The translations under genes and the position numbers were made by a program. The notes beneath the pieces are model-generated. The model was not told the origin of the DNA, did no database searches, and was given only the letters and a program-made list of their open reading frames with translations. This document shows positions 1 through 8,648 of a DNA stretch of 64,000 nucleotides, piece by piece. Every line of letters begins with the position of its first letter. Position 1 is the first letter of the stretch. The DNA comes from Bordetella parapertussis (GTDB taxonomy: Bacteria; Pseudomonadota; Gammaproteobacteria; Burkholderiales; JACQAP01): the NCBI GenBank assembly GCA_945900965.1, contig CAMDKM010000001.1, positions 186,001-250,000 on the forward strand, written 5' to 3'.

Positions 1-142
1 GTTTGGGCCACTTGTAACCGTAGGGGCCGGGCAGGCGGCAGAAGTCGGTCGCCTCCTGCATGGTGCATTTTCTCTTTTTCGATTCGAGGGGGTTGGAGTA
101 GCCGGCACGCAGGAATTCGGCGCCCAGGATCTTCTCATCGAA
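1..142 (-). pseudogene. C-terminal fragment of a DnaQ-like 3'-5' exonuclease (truncated, runs off left edge)
   Basis: Read on the minus strand, this stretch encodes FDEKILGAEFLRA, then ESKKRKCTMQ and DFCRLPGPYGYKWPK. It is closely similar to the middle of the intact exonuclease at 31281-31850 (FDEKILGAEFLRA, ESKKRQCTMQ, DFCRLPGPYGFKWPK). Similarity stops abruptly at about position 142, exactly at the Exo II FD motif, and the DNA upstream is unrelated. The N-terminal half with the metal-binding DxE motif is therefore missing, so this is a 5'-truncated paralogue rather than a working nuclease. The rest lies outside the window, so whether the C-terminal Exo III motif survives cannot be seen. Confidence 0.75.
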
Positions 143-239
143 GGCCACAGATACATGCGTGCGTGTTTGCGAAATGAGGCAGTTCGCTTAGGATACTGCA
201 ATTCCATCAATCGCCGAACATGCGGGGAGCACAACACAA

Positions 240-518
240 ATGCTGGTTGATCGAGGCCACGAATCACTTGGGGAAACCGTAGGCAGGGGTAATTTTTCCC
301 AAATCTCCGCCTCGATCATCGAGGCGCCAAGGCATTTCAGATTGGATATCAGGCGTTTTCCGAATGACTCTCCCATGCAACAAGGCTACACCGCCGATGC
401 GTTGTTTTCCGTAGACCGGCCCATCGAATATCCGAGCCAATACCTGACGCTCGAACCGGGCGACCGCGTTCGCATCGAGATTTCCAACATCGGGACTCTG
501 GAACATAGCATCGGCTAG
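240..518 (+). CDS. Small hypothetical protein, possibly a cupredoxin-like remnant
   Basis: A 92-codon open frame ends just before the Bug receptor gene. Its C-terminal third (PSQYLTLEPGDRVRIEISN, then GTLEHSIG) resembles the strand pattern of cupredoxin-like domains, in which a 'GD.V.f...N.G...H' segment carries the first copper-ligand His. The frame stops right after that His, so the remaining ligands (Cys, His, Met) are absent. The first 45 residues look like random translation, and an internal ATG at 375 is as good a start. It may be the stump of a gene whose other end was lost in the same rearrangement that truncated the exonuclease fragment to its left. No function can be assigned. Confidence 0.25.
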   Translation: MLVDRGHESLGETVGRGNFSQISASIIEAPRHFRLDIRRFPNDSPMQQGYTADALFSVDRPIEYPSQYLTLEPGDRVRIEISNIGTLEHSIG

Positions 519-525
519 GCCGCCC

Positions 526-1482
526 ATGAAATTATCCAAATGGCTGGGGACGGTGGCGCTTTCGATCATGATGGCTTCGGCATTTGCGCAATCCTATCCC
601 GTCAAGTCTGTGAGAATCATCGTGCCATTCGGTCCCGGCAGCGGCAGCGACATCGTGGCCAGGAGACTGGGCCTGTATCTGCAGGAGCACTGGAAGCAAT
701 CCGTGGTCATCGACAATCGCCCCGGCGCGCAGGGCATGATCGGCACCGAGGCGCTCAAGAATTCTCCGACGGACGGCTATACCTTGGGTATCACCACCAA
801 CTCCACCCACGCCGCCGCCCCTTACCTGATCAAGAACCTGCCTTACGACCCTATCGCGGATTTCGAACACCTCTCCTTGATCGGTGTCGGGGGGTCGGTA
901 GCCTTGGTGTCCCGCCATAGCCCGTTCAAGACCCTTCCCGACCTGGCGGCCTACGCAAAAGCGCATCCCGGCGAAACTTTTTTCGGCCACGCCGACACGA
1001 GCTCGCAACTGCCTGGCGAACTGTTGCAAACCAGCGCCAGGATTCCTCTCGTGGGCGTTGCCTACAAAGCCAGCGCCAATGTCGTTTCCGACCTGCTTGG
1101 CGGACAAATTCACTTTGCCTTTTTCAACTATATGACCGCTGCCGCGCAGGTGACCGGCGGCCGGCTGGTCCCGATTGCCATCACCGAATCGAAACGCAAC
1201 CCGAATTGGCCCGGCATTCCGACGGTAAGCGAGACATACTCCGGCTACGAGGTAACTTTCTTCGTTGGCGTTTCCGCGCCGCACGGCATCGCGTCAGACG
1301 TAATGACCAAAATCCACCAGGCGATTCAGGACTCCCTGAAGGATCCGCAATTCAGCCAACCCCTGCAAAACGTCGGGCTGACATTCGTCCCCCAACCTCT
1401 CGGGGAATACCGCAATTTCATCGCGAAGGAAAGCACGCGCTGGCGCGATCTCGTCAAGGCGGCAAAACTGGCCCCACAATAG
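526..1482 (+). CDS. Bug-family (TctC-like) periplasmic tricarboxylate-type receptor
   Basis: The 318-aa product has an N-terminal signal peptide (MKLSKWLGTVALSIMMASAF, cleavage likely after AFA at about residue 21). A full-length extracytoplasmic solute receptor follows: YPVKSVRIIVPFGPGSGSD, then IDNRPGAQGMIGTE, and the late segment PTVSETYSGYEV. These are the hallmark blocks of Bug proteins, which bind carboxylated ligands in the periplasm and usually serve TctAB membrane components. No tctA or tctB gene is nearby, which is common for the hugely expanded Bug families of betaproteobacteria. The ligand cannot be predicted. rtcB follows after 26 nt on the same strand. Confidence 0.93.
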   Translation: MKLSKWLGTVALSIMMASAFAQSYPVKSVRIIVPFGPGSGSDIVARRLGLYLQEHWKQSVVIDNRPGAQGMIGTEALKNSPTDGYTLGITTNSTHAAAPYLIKNLPYDPIADFEHLSLIGVGGSVALVSRHSPFKTLPDLAAYAKAHPGETFFGHADTSSQLPGELLQTSARIPLVGVAYKASANVVSDLLGGQIHFAFFNYMTAAAQVTGGRLVPIAITESKRNPNWPGIPTVSETYSGYEVTFFVGVSAPHGIASDVMTKIHQAIQDSLKDPQFSQPLQNVGLTFVPQPLGEYRNFIAKESTRWRDLVKAAKLAPQ

Positions 1483-1508
1483 CTGGCTTCGCATCCAGGG
1501 AAATCACC

Positions 1509-2729
1509 ATGGGCATTGAGATTACGCTCAACAAAGGCCGTGTCCCCGTCAAGGTGTGGACGCACGACATCGAGGCCGAGGCGATACAGCAATTGGTGAA
1601 TGTTTCGCAATTGCCGATCGTTCATGGCCATATCGCGGCCATGCCCGATGCCCATGCAGGGATCGGCGCCACGGTGGGTTCGGTGATTCCGACCAAGGCG
1701 GCCATCATCCCGGCCGCAGTGGGCGTAGACATCGGCTGCGGCATGAACGCGGTGCGCTTGTCGATCAAGGCGTCGGAACTTCCGGACAACCTCCATCGCA
1801 TTCGTTCCGCGATCGAGGCGTCGGTACCGGTCGGCTTCTCGCAACATGCGGCAAGCAAGGTGCGAGGTTCGCAGCATGGCCGCACGGCGCGTGTTCTGGA
1901 TCAGCGCCTGGACAGCATCGTGACCAAACACCCGGCGTTGATGAAAATGCAGAAGCGTTTCAGCGAGACCTGGGTGTGCCAGCTCGGCACGCTCGGCGGC
2001 GGCAACCACTTCATCGAGTTGTGCATTGATGAGGAGCAATACGTGTGGGTCATGCTGCACTCGGGCTCGCGCGGCATCGGCAATTGTATGGGCCGGTATT
2101 TCATTGAGGCAGCGAAGAAGGACATGCGCCGCCACAAGATGAACCTACCGGATGCCGATCTCGCGTATTTCTCCGAAGGTTCGGCCTGGTTCGACGACTA
2201 TGTGGAGGCGGTGGGCTGGGCGCAGGACTACGCCCTGCTCAACCGCAGCCAAATGATGCGGCTGGTGCTGGAAGTGCTGGAGCGTGAACTACCGCCGCGC
2301 ATCAATGCCTGGAAAGTGCTGGGCGAGGCGATCAACTGCCATCACAACTATGTGCAGCGCGAAACGCACTTCGGCGAGAACCTGTTTGTCACCCGCAAGG
2401 GCGCCATCAGCGCCCGCCTGGGCGAGCTGGGCATCATCCCCGGGAGCATGGGCGCGAAATCCTACATCGTGCGCGGGCTGGGCAACCCGGAATCGCTGTG
2501 CTCCTGCTCTCACGGGGCGGGGCGGCGCATGAGCCGCACCGCAGCCAAACGCCAATTTAGCCGCGAGGACCTCGAAGCGCAAACGCAAGGCGTCGAGTGC
2601 CGCAAGGACAGTGGCGTGCTGGACGAAATTCCCGCCGCCTACAAAGACATCGATACCGTGATGGCCAACCAGGCGGACCTGGTCGAGGTCGTGCATACCT
2701 TGAAACAGGTTGTTTGTGTTAAGGGGTAG
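1509..2729 (+). CDS. rtcB: RtcB-family RNA-splicing ligase
   Basis: RtcB joins 2',3'-cyclic phosphate or 3'-phosphate RNA ends to 5'-OH ends using GTP and Mn2+. The start chosen is ATG 1509 (MGIEITLNKGRVPVKVW). The open frame extends upstream into the Bug gene, but that part is not RtcB-like, and 406 aa is the usual bacterial length. Family motifs are present in order: MPDAHAGIGATVGSV, VGVDIGCGMNAV (metal-binding Cys), GGGNHFIEL, MLHSGSRGIG and CSCSHGAGRRMSR (catalytic His for GMP attachment). No rtcA, rtcR or archease gene is visible. The gene may be cotranscribed with the Bug receptor upstream, an unusual pairing. Confidence 0.93.
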   Translation: MGIEITLNKGRVPVKVWTHDIEAEAIQQLVNVSQLPIVHGHIAAMPDAHAGIGATVGSVIPTKAAIIPAAVGVDIGCGMNAVRLSIKASELPDNLHRIRSAIEASVPVGFSQHAASKVRGSQHGRTARVLDQRLDSIVTKHPALMKMQKRFSETWVCQLGTLGGGNHFIELCIDEEQYVWVMLHSGSRGIGNCMGRYFIEAAKKDMRRHKMNLPDADLAYFSEGSAWFDDYVEAVGWAQDYALLNRSQMMRLVLEVLERELPPRINAWKVLGEAINCHHNYVQRETHFGENLFVTRKGAISARLGELGIIPGSMGAKSYIVRGLGNPESLCSCSHGAGRRMSRTAAKRQFSREDLEAQTQGVECRKDSGVLDEIPAAYKDIDTVMANQADLVEVVHTLKQVVCVKG

Positions 2730-2801
2730 AAGCCTGTAACGCCCGGATCGTTGCATCTGCAGCAATTGCAACGATTGCTGCGAACGCCTGGGAAGCGGTC
2801 A

Positions 2802-3224
2802 CTACGAGGACCAGTCCTCGATCGGAACTGCCGTGAAAAAACGGAAGTCTTTGGCGTTCCGGGTCACCAGCGTGAGTTGATTGACCGCTGCGATCGCTGC
2901 GATCTGGCCGTCCGCGAAGGGCGCCACTTTCCCGCTGGCAGCCAGCCTCGCCCGTTGCACGGCATGCCACTGCGCCGCGCGGTCATCGTAGGGGAGTACA
3001 GGGATCTCCGCAGCCAAGCCTTGTACAAGGTATTGCTCCAATTCCCGCCGCCTCGCACTGTCCGGAATCCTGTGCATGCCAAACAACAACTCGTGCCAGG
3101 TCAGTGCGGAAATTGCCAGTCTGAATTGATATTGCTGAATTTTTTTTAGAATTCGTTTGTTGGGAGATGGCCTGACCGGCTCGGAAATGACATTGGTGTC
3201 CAGCAGGAACGTCAGGTCGGCCAT
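2802..3224 (-). CDS. vapC: VapC-like PIN-domain toxin
   Basis: This 140-aa PIN nuclease starts MADLTFLLDTNVISEPV. The acidic N-terminal motif LLDTNVISE, the central E of LTWHELLFG and the late DGQIAAIA and LVTRNAKDF blocks give the PIN active-site pattern of RNA-cleaving VapC toxins. The start was placed at ATG 3224 because longer versions read into the antitoxin gene. It overlaps the upstream antitoxin gene by 13 nt (3212-3224), the usual translational coupling in this kind of operon. The partner is Phd/YefM-type rather than AbrB-type. VapC toxins typically cut tRNA or rRNA; the target here is unknown. Confidence 0.88.
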   Translation of the reverse strand: MADLTFLLDTNVISEPVRPSPNKRILKKIQQYQFRLAISALTWHELLFGMHRIPDSARRRELEQYLVQGLAAEIPVLPYDDRAAQWHAVQRARLAASGKVAPFADGQIAAIAAVNQLTLVTRNAKDFRFFTAVPIEDWSS

Positions 3225-3505
3225 GAGAAATCTCTGCCCACCGACCGATCTCTCAGGCTGGCAATGTCCGCGTCCGTCAAATCGACGCCAACGAAACCAG
3301 GCTGATTGCGCAAGCGGGTGATCGCTTCCCAAAGGCCTTTTTTTTGCTTCCCGCGTTGCTCAAGATTTGCGTACTGAACAGTGGAAACCAATACTGCGAC
3401 AGGTTTTCCACGCTTGGTAATCCGCACCGACTTTCCGTCCTGGACCTCGTCAATTAGCATGGTGAAGTTGCCGCGCGCCTCGGCCACCGAGTAAGTTTTG
3501 CTCAT
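3212..3505 (-). CDS. Phd/YefM-family antitoxin
   Basis: The 97-aa protein begins MSKTYSVAEARGNFTMLID, followed by VRITKRGKPVAVLVS. This is the classic Phd/YefM N-terminal DNA-binding fold, whose disordered C-terminal tail binds the toxin. It lies directly upstream of the PIN toxin gene and overlaps it by 13 nt. By family analogy it neutralises the toxin and represses its own promoter in the roughly 220-nt spacer 3506-3729. The tail (ITRLRNQPGFVGVDLTDADI) is the likely toxin-binding segment. Confidence 0.88.
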   Translation of the reverse strand: MSKTYSVAEARGNFTMLIDEVQDGKSVRITKRGKPVAVLVSTVQYANLEQRGKQKKGLWEAITRLRNQPGFVGVDLTDADIASLRDRSVGRDFSWPT

Positions 3506-3729
3506 CGCGAGTTCCTTGATTTGTACATCTAGATGCCCATCCTACCACAGGAACCTGCATTTCGCGTTCATGCGACCTCGATTCCCCCCTGTCAATCGTC
3601 AGCCTTCACGCCATGGCCTGCATAGGATCGTGGCGATGTTTCACGGCCCCCTATAAACTGTCCATACTTTCAAACAAAAACCGGAACCCCATTCACCCGG
3701 GGCAGGATGCACCGGGAGGGGAAATCACC

Positions 3730-5184
3730 ATGATCGACGCCTTGCATTTCTTTTCCGCCAAAAAACTTGCCTCGTTGATTCGCCGCCGCAAGATCGGCTG
3801 TGTCGAATTGCTGGATCTGTACCTGAAGCGAGTCACACGTTTCAATCCGAAACTTAATGCGGTGGTGGTGCTGGATGAGGAGCGCGCCCGCGATCGCGCC
3901 CGTAAAGCGGATCGCGCTGCCAAGAGCGGCGACCTGTGGGGCCCACTGCACGGCGTGCCGATGACGATAAAGGAGTCTTTCGACCTGGAAGGCCTACCCA
4001 CCACTTGGGGCCGGCCCGACATGAAGGGCAATATCGCGACGCGTCATGCCCTGTCAGTGCATCGCTTGCTGGGTGCCGGCGCGGTGGTATTCGGCAAGAC
4101 CAATGTGCCGGTCATGCTCGCCGACTGGCAGACCTTCAATCCGGTGTACGGCACAACCAACAATCCCTGGGACGTCTCGCGTGGGCCGGGCGGCTCGTCC
4201 GGCGGCGCCGCAGCGGCGCTGGCGGCGGGGTTGACCGGTCTGGAACTGGGCAGCGACATCGGCGCCTCGATCCGCAATCCGGCGCATTACTGCGGCTTGT
4301 TCGGCCACAAGCCGACTTTTGAGCTGTGCCCGATCCGCGGCCATAACCTGCCGCCCAATCTCGGCACCAAAGACATGATGGTCATCGGCCCATTGGCTCG
4401 CAGCGCGGATGACCTCGAATCTGTTCTACGCCTGATTGCGCTGCCGGATGAAGACGCAGCCCGGGGCATTCGAATAGCACTGGCCCGTTCGGAACCGGGC
4501 ATCCGCAAGTTGCGCATCGGCGTGATTACCGATGCGGAAACCGCCCCGGTGGACGATGCCGTGCAAGAACGCGTGCTGGCCGTCGCTGCGTGTTTTGCAA
4601 AACATGGCGCCAAAATCAGCAAGATCGCGAGGCCGGAGATCGATTTGCATGAAGCGCACAAGACTTTTGTTCATCTTGTTCGCGGCGCGACATCCTCCGC
4701 CCTCACCGATGAACAGTTTGCCATTCAGTCCGCTGCGGCAGCCAAACTCTCCCCCGGCGACGAGAGTTATCCGGCGTGGATGCTGCGCGCCAATACCATG
4801 TCGATTCGCGCGTGGCACGGATGGCACGAAAAGCGCGAACAGATGCGCGCCCGTTGGGCGGAATATTTCCGCGACTGGGACCTGCTGCTGTGTCCGCCAG
4901 CGGCCACCGCTGCGTTTCCGCACAATCAAACGGGAGAGCGCTGGGAGCGTATGGTGATGGTCAACGGCAAGCCACAACCTTCGACAACTCAACTTTTCTG
5001 GGCGGGATATCCCGGCATGGCCTGGCTGCCCTCCACCGTTGCCCCCGCCGGTTTTACGAAGCAGGGCCTGCCGGTCGGCGTGCAGATCGTCGGCCCGCAG
5101 TACGGCGACCTGTCTACCATCGCCGCCGCTAAATTTCTGGAGCGTGAGTTCCAGCCTTTTGTAGCGCCGAAGGGATATGAATGA
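3730..5184 (+). CDS. Amidase signature family hydrolase
   Basis: The 484-aa enzyme belongs to the amidase signature family, which hydrolyses amide bonds with a Ser-cis-Ser-Lys triad. The Lys lies in GVPMTIKESFD, the glycine/serine loop is GPGGSSGGAAAALAAG, and the nucleophile region is GSDIGASIRNPAHYCG. The start at ATG 3730 follows a purine-rich ribosome-binding stretch (gggaggggaaatcacc); an upstream in-frame extension exists but lacks family similarity. The protein has no signal peptide and is probably cytoplasmic. It is not inside a gatCAB operon, so a catabolic amidase is more likely than the tRNA amidotransferase subunit. The substrate is unknown. Confidence 0.9.
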   Translation: MIDALHFFSAKKLASLIRRRKIGCVELLDLYLKRVTRFNPKLNAVVVLDEERARDRARKADRAAKSGDLWGPLHGVPMTIKESFDLEGLPTTWGRPDMKGNIATRHALSVHRLLGAGAVVFGKTNVPVMLADWQTFNPVYGTTNNPWDVSRGPGGSSGGAAAALAAGLTGLELGSDIGASIRNPAHYCGLFGHKPTFELCPIRGHNLPPNLGTKDMMVIGPLARSADDLESVLRLIALPDEDAARGIRIALARSEPGIRKLRIGVITDAETAPVDDAVQERVLAVAACFAKHGAKISKIARPEIDLHEAHKTFVHLVRGATSSALTDEQFAIQSAAAAKLSPGDESYPAWMLRANTMSIRAWHGWHEKREQMRARWAEYFRDWDLLLCPPAATAAFPHNQTGERWERMVMVNGKPQPSTTQLFWAGYPGMAWLPSTVAPAGFTKQGLPVGVQIVGPQYGDLSTIAAAKFLEREFQPFVAPKGYE

Positions 5185-5186
5185 AA

Positions 5187-5332
5187 ATAGGTGAGGGGTG
5201 AGGGGTAAACCGACAAAACCGTGAAGGGTGAAGGCGTGAAGGGTGAAGGGTAAAAACGCCGTGCCGATTTTCGGCGCTCTAACCCCAGCCCCTGACCCCT
5301 TACTCTTTTCTCGTCCCCAGCAAAGGAATCCC
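5187..5332. repeat. Heptad-repeat R/Y element
   Basis: A purine-rich half built of roughly 7-bp units (gtgaggg, gtgaagg) is followed by a pyrimidine-rich half (ccccagcccctgacccctta). It fills the whole spacer between the amidase gene and the next gene. It belongs to the dispersed family described in the findings and is oriented like the copy at 31124. Confidence 0.7.
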
Positions 5333-5333
5333 A

Positions 5334-5801
5334 ATGCATCGAACCTTGAAAACCATCGTCGCAATGCTGCTAGCGATGTTTGCGCTCAACATCAGCGCCG
5401 AGGAAGCGGCAGACGACGCGGTCCGCGCGCAGGTTGCGGCGGCGACGGCCGAATGGATTGCCACGTTCAATACGCGCGATCCGGCGCGCATCTCAGCGCT
5501 TTATGCACCCGAGGCAATTCTCTGGGGAACGGTTTCCCAAACGATTCGCACGACCCCGCAGGAGATTTCCGAGTACTTCACCGAGTCCGCCACCCGGCGC
5601 CCGAAACTGCGCATGGTGCTGGGCGAGTATCATGTGCAACTTTACGGCGACTTGGCCATGAACTCCGGCTATTACACGTCGCGCAATCCGGTGGATGGAA
5701 ACGAAGTGGTGATTCCCATGCGCTTTACCTTTACATATCGCAAGCAGGACGATCGCTGGATGATCGTCAACCATCATTCGTCCCGCTTCGCCACGCCTTA
5801 A
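5334..5801 (+). CDS. Secreted SgcJ/EcaC-type (SnoaL-like, DUF4440) protein
   Basis: The 155-aa protein has a signal peptide ending near ISAEE (residue 22) and a single NTF2/SnoaL-like domain. The segments TAEWIATFNTRDPARISALY, APEAILWGTVS and RFTFTYRKQDDRWMIVNHH match the calcium/calmodulin-kinase-association-like SgcJ/EcaC group. Members are small alpha+beta cones; some are enzymes, most are uncharacterised. The gene stands alone between two repeat-rich spacers. The signal peptide implies a periplasmic location, and no catalytic role can be assigned from sequence. Confidence 0.8.
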   Translation: MHRTLKTIVAMLLAMFALNISAEEAADDAVRAQVAAATAEWIATFNTRDPARISALYAPEAILWGTVSQTIRTTPQEISEYFTESATRRPKLRMVLGEYHVQLYGDLAMNSGYYTSRNPVDGNEVVIPMRFTFTYRKQDDRWMIVNHHSSRFATP

Positions 5802-5839
5802 AGGGTTTCCGGAAATGTTCTGTGAATACACCGCCTGTC

Positions 5840-5925
5840 AGTCTCTGTTACAGGTCTTACCTGGTCCGGTGACCCGTCACCTGTCACTCGTCACCGGTTT
5901 CTCCCCTCACTCCTTACAAAAGAAC
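5840..5925. repeat. Pyrimidine-rich half of a heptad element
   Basis: The spacer contains gtcacNN heptads (gtcacct, gtcactc, gtcaccg) also found at 8630, 9500 and 37490. Only the pyrimidine-rich arm is present. Confidence 0.6.
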
Positions 5926-5937
5926 TAGCGTGCCTCC

Positions 5938-7581
5938 ATGTTTGATCTGAAAATTCGTGGTGCAAAAGTCATCGACGGTACCGGCGCTGCGCCGATCACC
6001 GCCGACGTCGCCGTTCGCGATGGCCGGATCGTCGAAATTGGCCGGCCAAGCGGCCAGGCCCGTCAAGTGGTCGATGCCGACGGCCTCGCGCTGATGCCAG
6101 GCATCGTTGATGTGCACACCCACTACGACGCCCAGATCACCTGGGATCGCACGATGTCGCCTTCGCCATCCTTGGGCGTAACCACCGCGGTGATGGGCAA
6201 CTGCGGATTCGGCATCGCCCCCTGCCCTGCTTCGCAGCGCGAAACCATGCTGAAGAATCTCTCGGTGGTCGAGGGCATGGACCTCAATGCCTTGCTGACC
6301 GGCACCAACTGGGAATTTGAAACCTTTGCCGATTACCTCGGGCAGCTAAGGCGCATCGGCCCTTACGCCAATGTCGCTACGCTGGTGGGACATTCCTGTA
6401 TTCGCACGGCGGTAATGGGCGATGAAGCCTCCACCCGCGTCGATCCCACGCCCGAGGAACTGGCTCGCATGCAGACCATGGTGCGTGAGGCCATGGATGC
6501 GGGAGCGATTGGCCTGGCCTCGTCGTTTTCTCCCAATCATGCAGGCTTCGGCGGCCGGCCGATGCCCTCCACCATCGCGACCGATGACGAATTGAACGCG
6601 CTGGCACAGCCGCTCGGAGATAAGAAGCGCGGCGTATTCGTCATGGCCACGGGCTCACGCGGCACCACGGATTACATGGAAGCGCTGGCGGCCCGCACCG
6701 GCCGACCCGCGTTCATGGTCACGGTGCTCACCATGTACAACGATGCGGCGCCCGAAGTGGCGATGGGATATTACGAGCGTTGTGCAGCGGCGCGGGCGCG
6801 CGGCAATGAAGTCTATATCCACGCCAACCCGCATCCACTGTCTTTCGATTTCACGCTGCGCGACCCTTACCTGATGTTTTCCCACGCAGCCTTTGACCGC
6901 GTGAAAAAAGCCAAACCGGAAGAACTGCGCGGCATCTATGCCGATCCGGCGTTTCGCCAGCAATTCCGTCAAAACCTCGCCAACCCTCAGCCGGGAATTC
7001 TGTTCTACGGCGATTGGTCGAAAGTGGAAGTCGACGAGAAGCCTGTCACCGAACTGGCCCGCGCCGCCGGTCGCGATCCGCTTGAGTGGTTCTTCGATCT
7101 GCCGCTCGATACTCAGTTAATCGCCAAGCTGTTTCAGAACAACGACGCGGGCGTGGCGCCTCTGCTAAAGCGGGACACGGGTGTGCTGGCGCTTTCTGAC
7201 GCCGGTGCGCATCTGATTTTTATGTGCGACGCCGGGTTTGGCCTGCACTTCCTGCGCCACTGGGTGCGGGAGACCGGTACCTTCACGCTGCAAGAAGGAG
7301 TGCGCCGCCTGACTTCCGACCCGGCCGCGAAGTACCGCATTCCGGATCGCGGCCGGATTGCTCCCGGAGCATGGGCCGATCTGCTGTTGTTCGATCCTGC
7401 CAAAGTGGGTTTGTCCGCGCTCGAGCGCCGCAAGGATTTGCCCGCCGGCGGTGCCCGCATGGTACGCAACCCGGTCGGTGTCCATGGCGTATGGGTAAAC
7501 GGCACGCAGATTCACGACGGACGGGATTACCTGCCCATGGCAACTGGCCCCGGGCAGGTGCTGACGCATTTCCTGCAATAA
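5938..7581 (+). CDS. N-acyl-D-amino-acid deacylase-type amidohydrolase
   Basis: The 547-aa protein is a metal-dependent amidohydrolase of the D-aminoacylase branch. It has an N-terminal beta-sandwich (MFDLKIRGAKVIDGTG), the HxH motif in GIVDVHTHYDAQ (His60, His62), the branch-specific metal Cys in VMGNCGFGIAPC (Cys89) and the late metal Asp in LALSDAGAHL. The C-terminal segment returns to the beta-sandwich (GRIAPGAWADLLLFDP). Family members hydrolyse N-acyl-D-amino acids or related cyclic amides. The middle histidine region reads VYIHANPHPLSF rather than the more usual arrangement, so substrate specificity is open. It is cytoplasmic and followed 124 nt later by a TauD-type gene. Confidence 0.88.
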   Translation: MFDLKIRGAKVIDGTGAAPITADVAVRDGRIVEIGRPSGQARQVVDADGLALMPGIVDVHTHYDAQITWDRTMSPSPSLGVTTAVMGNCGFGIAPCPASQRETMLKNLSVVEGMDLNALLTGTNWEFETFADYLGQLRRIGPYANVATLVGHSCIRTAVMGDEASTRVDPTPEELARMQTMVREAMDAGAIGLASSFSPNHAGFGGRPMPSTIATDDELNALAQPLGDKKRGVFVMATGSRGTTDYMEALAARTGRPAFMVTVLTMYNDAAPEVAMGYYERCAAARARGNEVYIHANPHPLSFDFTLRDPYLMFSHAAFDRVKKAKPEELRGIYADPAFRQQFRQNLANPQPGILFYGDWSKVEVDEKPVTELARAAGRDPLEWFFDLPLDTQLIAKLFQNNDAGVAPLLKRDTGVLALSDAGAHLIFMCDAGFGLHFLRHWVRETGTFTLQEGVRRLTSDPAAKYRIPDRGRIAPGAWADLLLFDPAKVGLSALERRKDLPAGGARMVRNPVGVHGVWVNGTQIHDGRDYLPMATGPGQVLTHFLQ

Positions 7582-7596
7582 ATCCTGATCTGTCTT

Positions 7597-7694
7597 AACC
7601 ACCGAGACACAGAGTCACAGAGGAAAGGCTGCTTGTTGTGGATGCGATCCGAGCGAATGTTCCGTTTTCTCCGTGCCTCTGTGCCTCTGTGGTG
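7597..7694. repeat. Inverted repeat of the gacacagag type
   Basis: The left arm (7597-7624, aaccaccgagacacagagtc) and right arm (7669-7694, gcctctgtgcctctgtggt) are inverted copies separated by about 45 nt. This can form a long hairpin between the amidohydrolase and dioxygenase genes. It is the same general class as the inverted repeats at 20694-21030 and 55441-55677. Confidence 0.7.
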
Positions 7695-7705
7695 AAAATT
7701 CCGGA

Positions 7706-8527
7706 ATGATTGCAATCAGGAAAATCGCCGGCGCGCTGGGCGCGGAAGTCGCGGGCGTGGATCTTTCGAAGCCCCTGTCGGCAGGCGAGGTGGCGGAAAT
7801 TCGCAAGGCCTGGCTCGAACACCTGGTGCTGTTTTTCCACGACCAGCCGCTGACTCCGGCGCAGTACATGACGTTCGCCGAACAATTCGGAACGCCCACC
7901 GACTACCCGATGTTAAAGGGCATCGAAGGGTTCCCTCGAATCATCGAAGTCAAGAAACTCGAACACGAGCGCGTCAATTTCGGCGGCCTCTGGCATTCGG
8001 ACACCACTTATCTTGCATCGCCACCGATGGCCTCCATGCTGCTCGCCCGCGAAACCCCGCCTCACGGGGGCGACACCCTGTTCGCCAATATGTATCTGGC
8101 GTGGGAGTCGCTTTCCGAAGGCATGCAAAGGATGTTGCGGGGCCTGCGAGCAGTGAACACTTCGCACAAGGCCGACGCCACCAAAACACGCGAAGACCGT
8201 GTTCGCGCCGACGGCAAGCCCGCCTCGGAATTTTTCTCCGAACACCCGGTCGCCCGCACGCATCCCGAAACCGGCCGCATCGCGCTCTATGTCAATGCTG
8301 GCCACACGCTACGCTTCTGCGGCATGACCGAAGAAGAAAGCAAGCCGCTACTCGACTACCTGTTCCAGCACCAGGTGCGCCTCGAATTCACTTGCCGTTT
8401 TGCCTGGCGACCGGGGTCGATAGCGCTATGGGATAACCGCTGCACCCAACACAATCCGGTGAACGACTATCACGGATATCGACGGGTGATGCACAGGATT
8501 ACGCTGGCGGGAGATGTACCGCGCTGA
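7706..8527 (+). CDS. TauD/TfdA-family 2-oxoglutarate-dependent dioxygenase
   Basis: The 273-aa enzyme starts MIAIRKIAGALGAEVAGVDL, typical of TauD/TfdA enzymes; the upstream in-frame extension comes from repeat DNA and was excluded. The iron-binding facial triad is visible as GGLWHSDTTY (HxD) and the late His in DYHGYRRVMHRITLAG. The Arg of the same block is the expected 2-oxoglutarate ligand. Relatives oxidise taurine, alkyl sulfates, 2,4-D and similar compounds, so the substrate is not predictable. It converges on soxZ across a repeat-filled spacer. Confidence 0.9.
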   Translation: MIAIRKIAGALGAEVAGVDLSKPLSAGEVAEIRKAWLEHLVLFFHDQPLTPAQYMTFAEQFGTPTDYPMLKGIEGFPRIIEVKKLEHERVNFGGLWHSDTTYLASPPMASMLLARETPPHGGDTLFANMYLAWESLSEGMQRMLRGLRAVNTSHKADATKTREDRVRADGKPASEFFSEHPVARTHPETGRIALYVNAGHTLRFCGMTEEESKPLLDYLFQHQVRLEFTCRFAWRPGSIALWDNRCTQHNPVNDYHGYRRVMHRITLAGDVPR

Positions 8528-8648
8528 GGGTCGAGGGTCGAGGGTCGAGGGTCGAGGGTTAGACCCTTCACTCATTCACTCATTCACTCATTCACTCATT
8601 CACCGTTTACTGTTTACCGTTCACCGATTACCCGTCACCTGTCACTCG
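8527..8648. repeat. Heptad-repeat R/Y element between convergent genes
   Basis: Four gagggtc heptads lead into the apex hairpin GGGT-TAG-ACCC (8556-8566). Then follow tcattcac units and a run of heptads (accgttt, actgttt, accgttc, acccgtc, acctgtc, actcgtc). The element occupies the whole convergent spacer between tauD and soxZ, where it could act as a bidirectional terminator. Confidence 0.75.

Noticed and set aside
532-1284. Long antisense open frame over the Bug gene
   Set aside because: It mirrors the real gene in another frame and has no signal, motif or ribosome-binding site.
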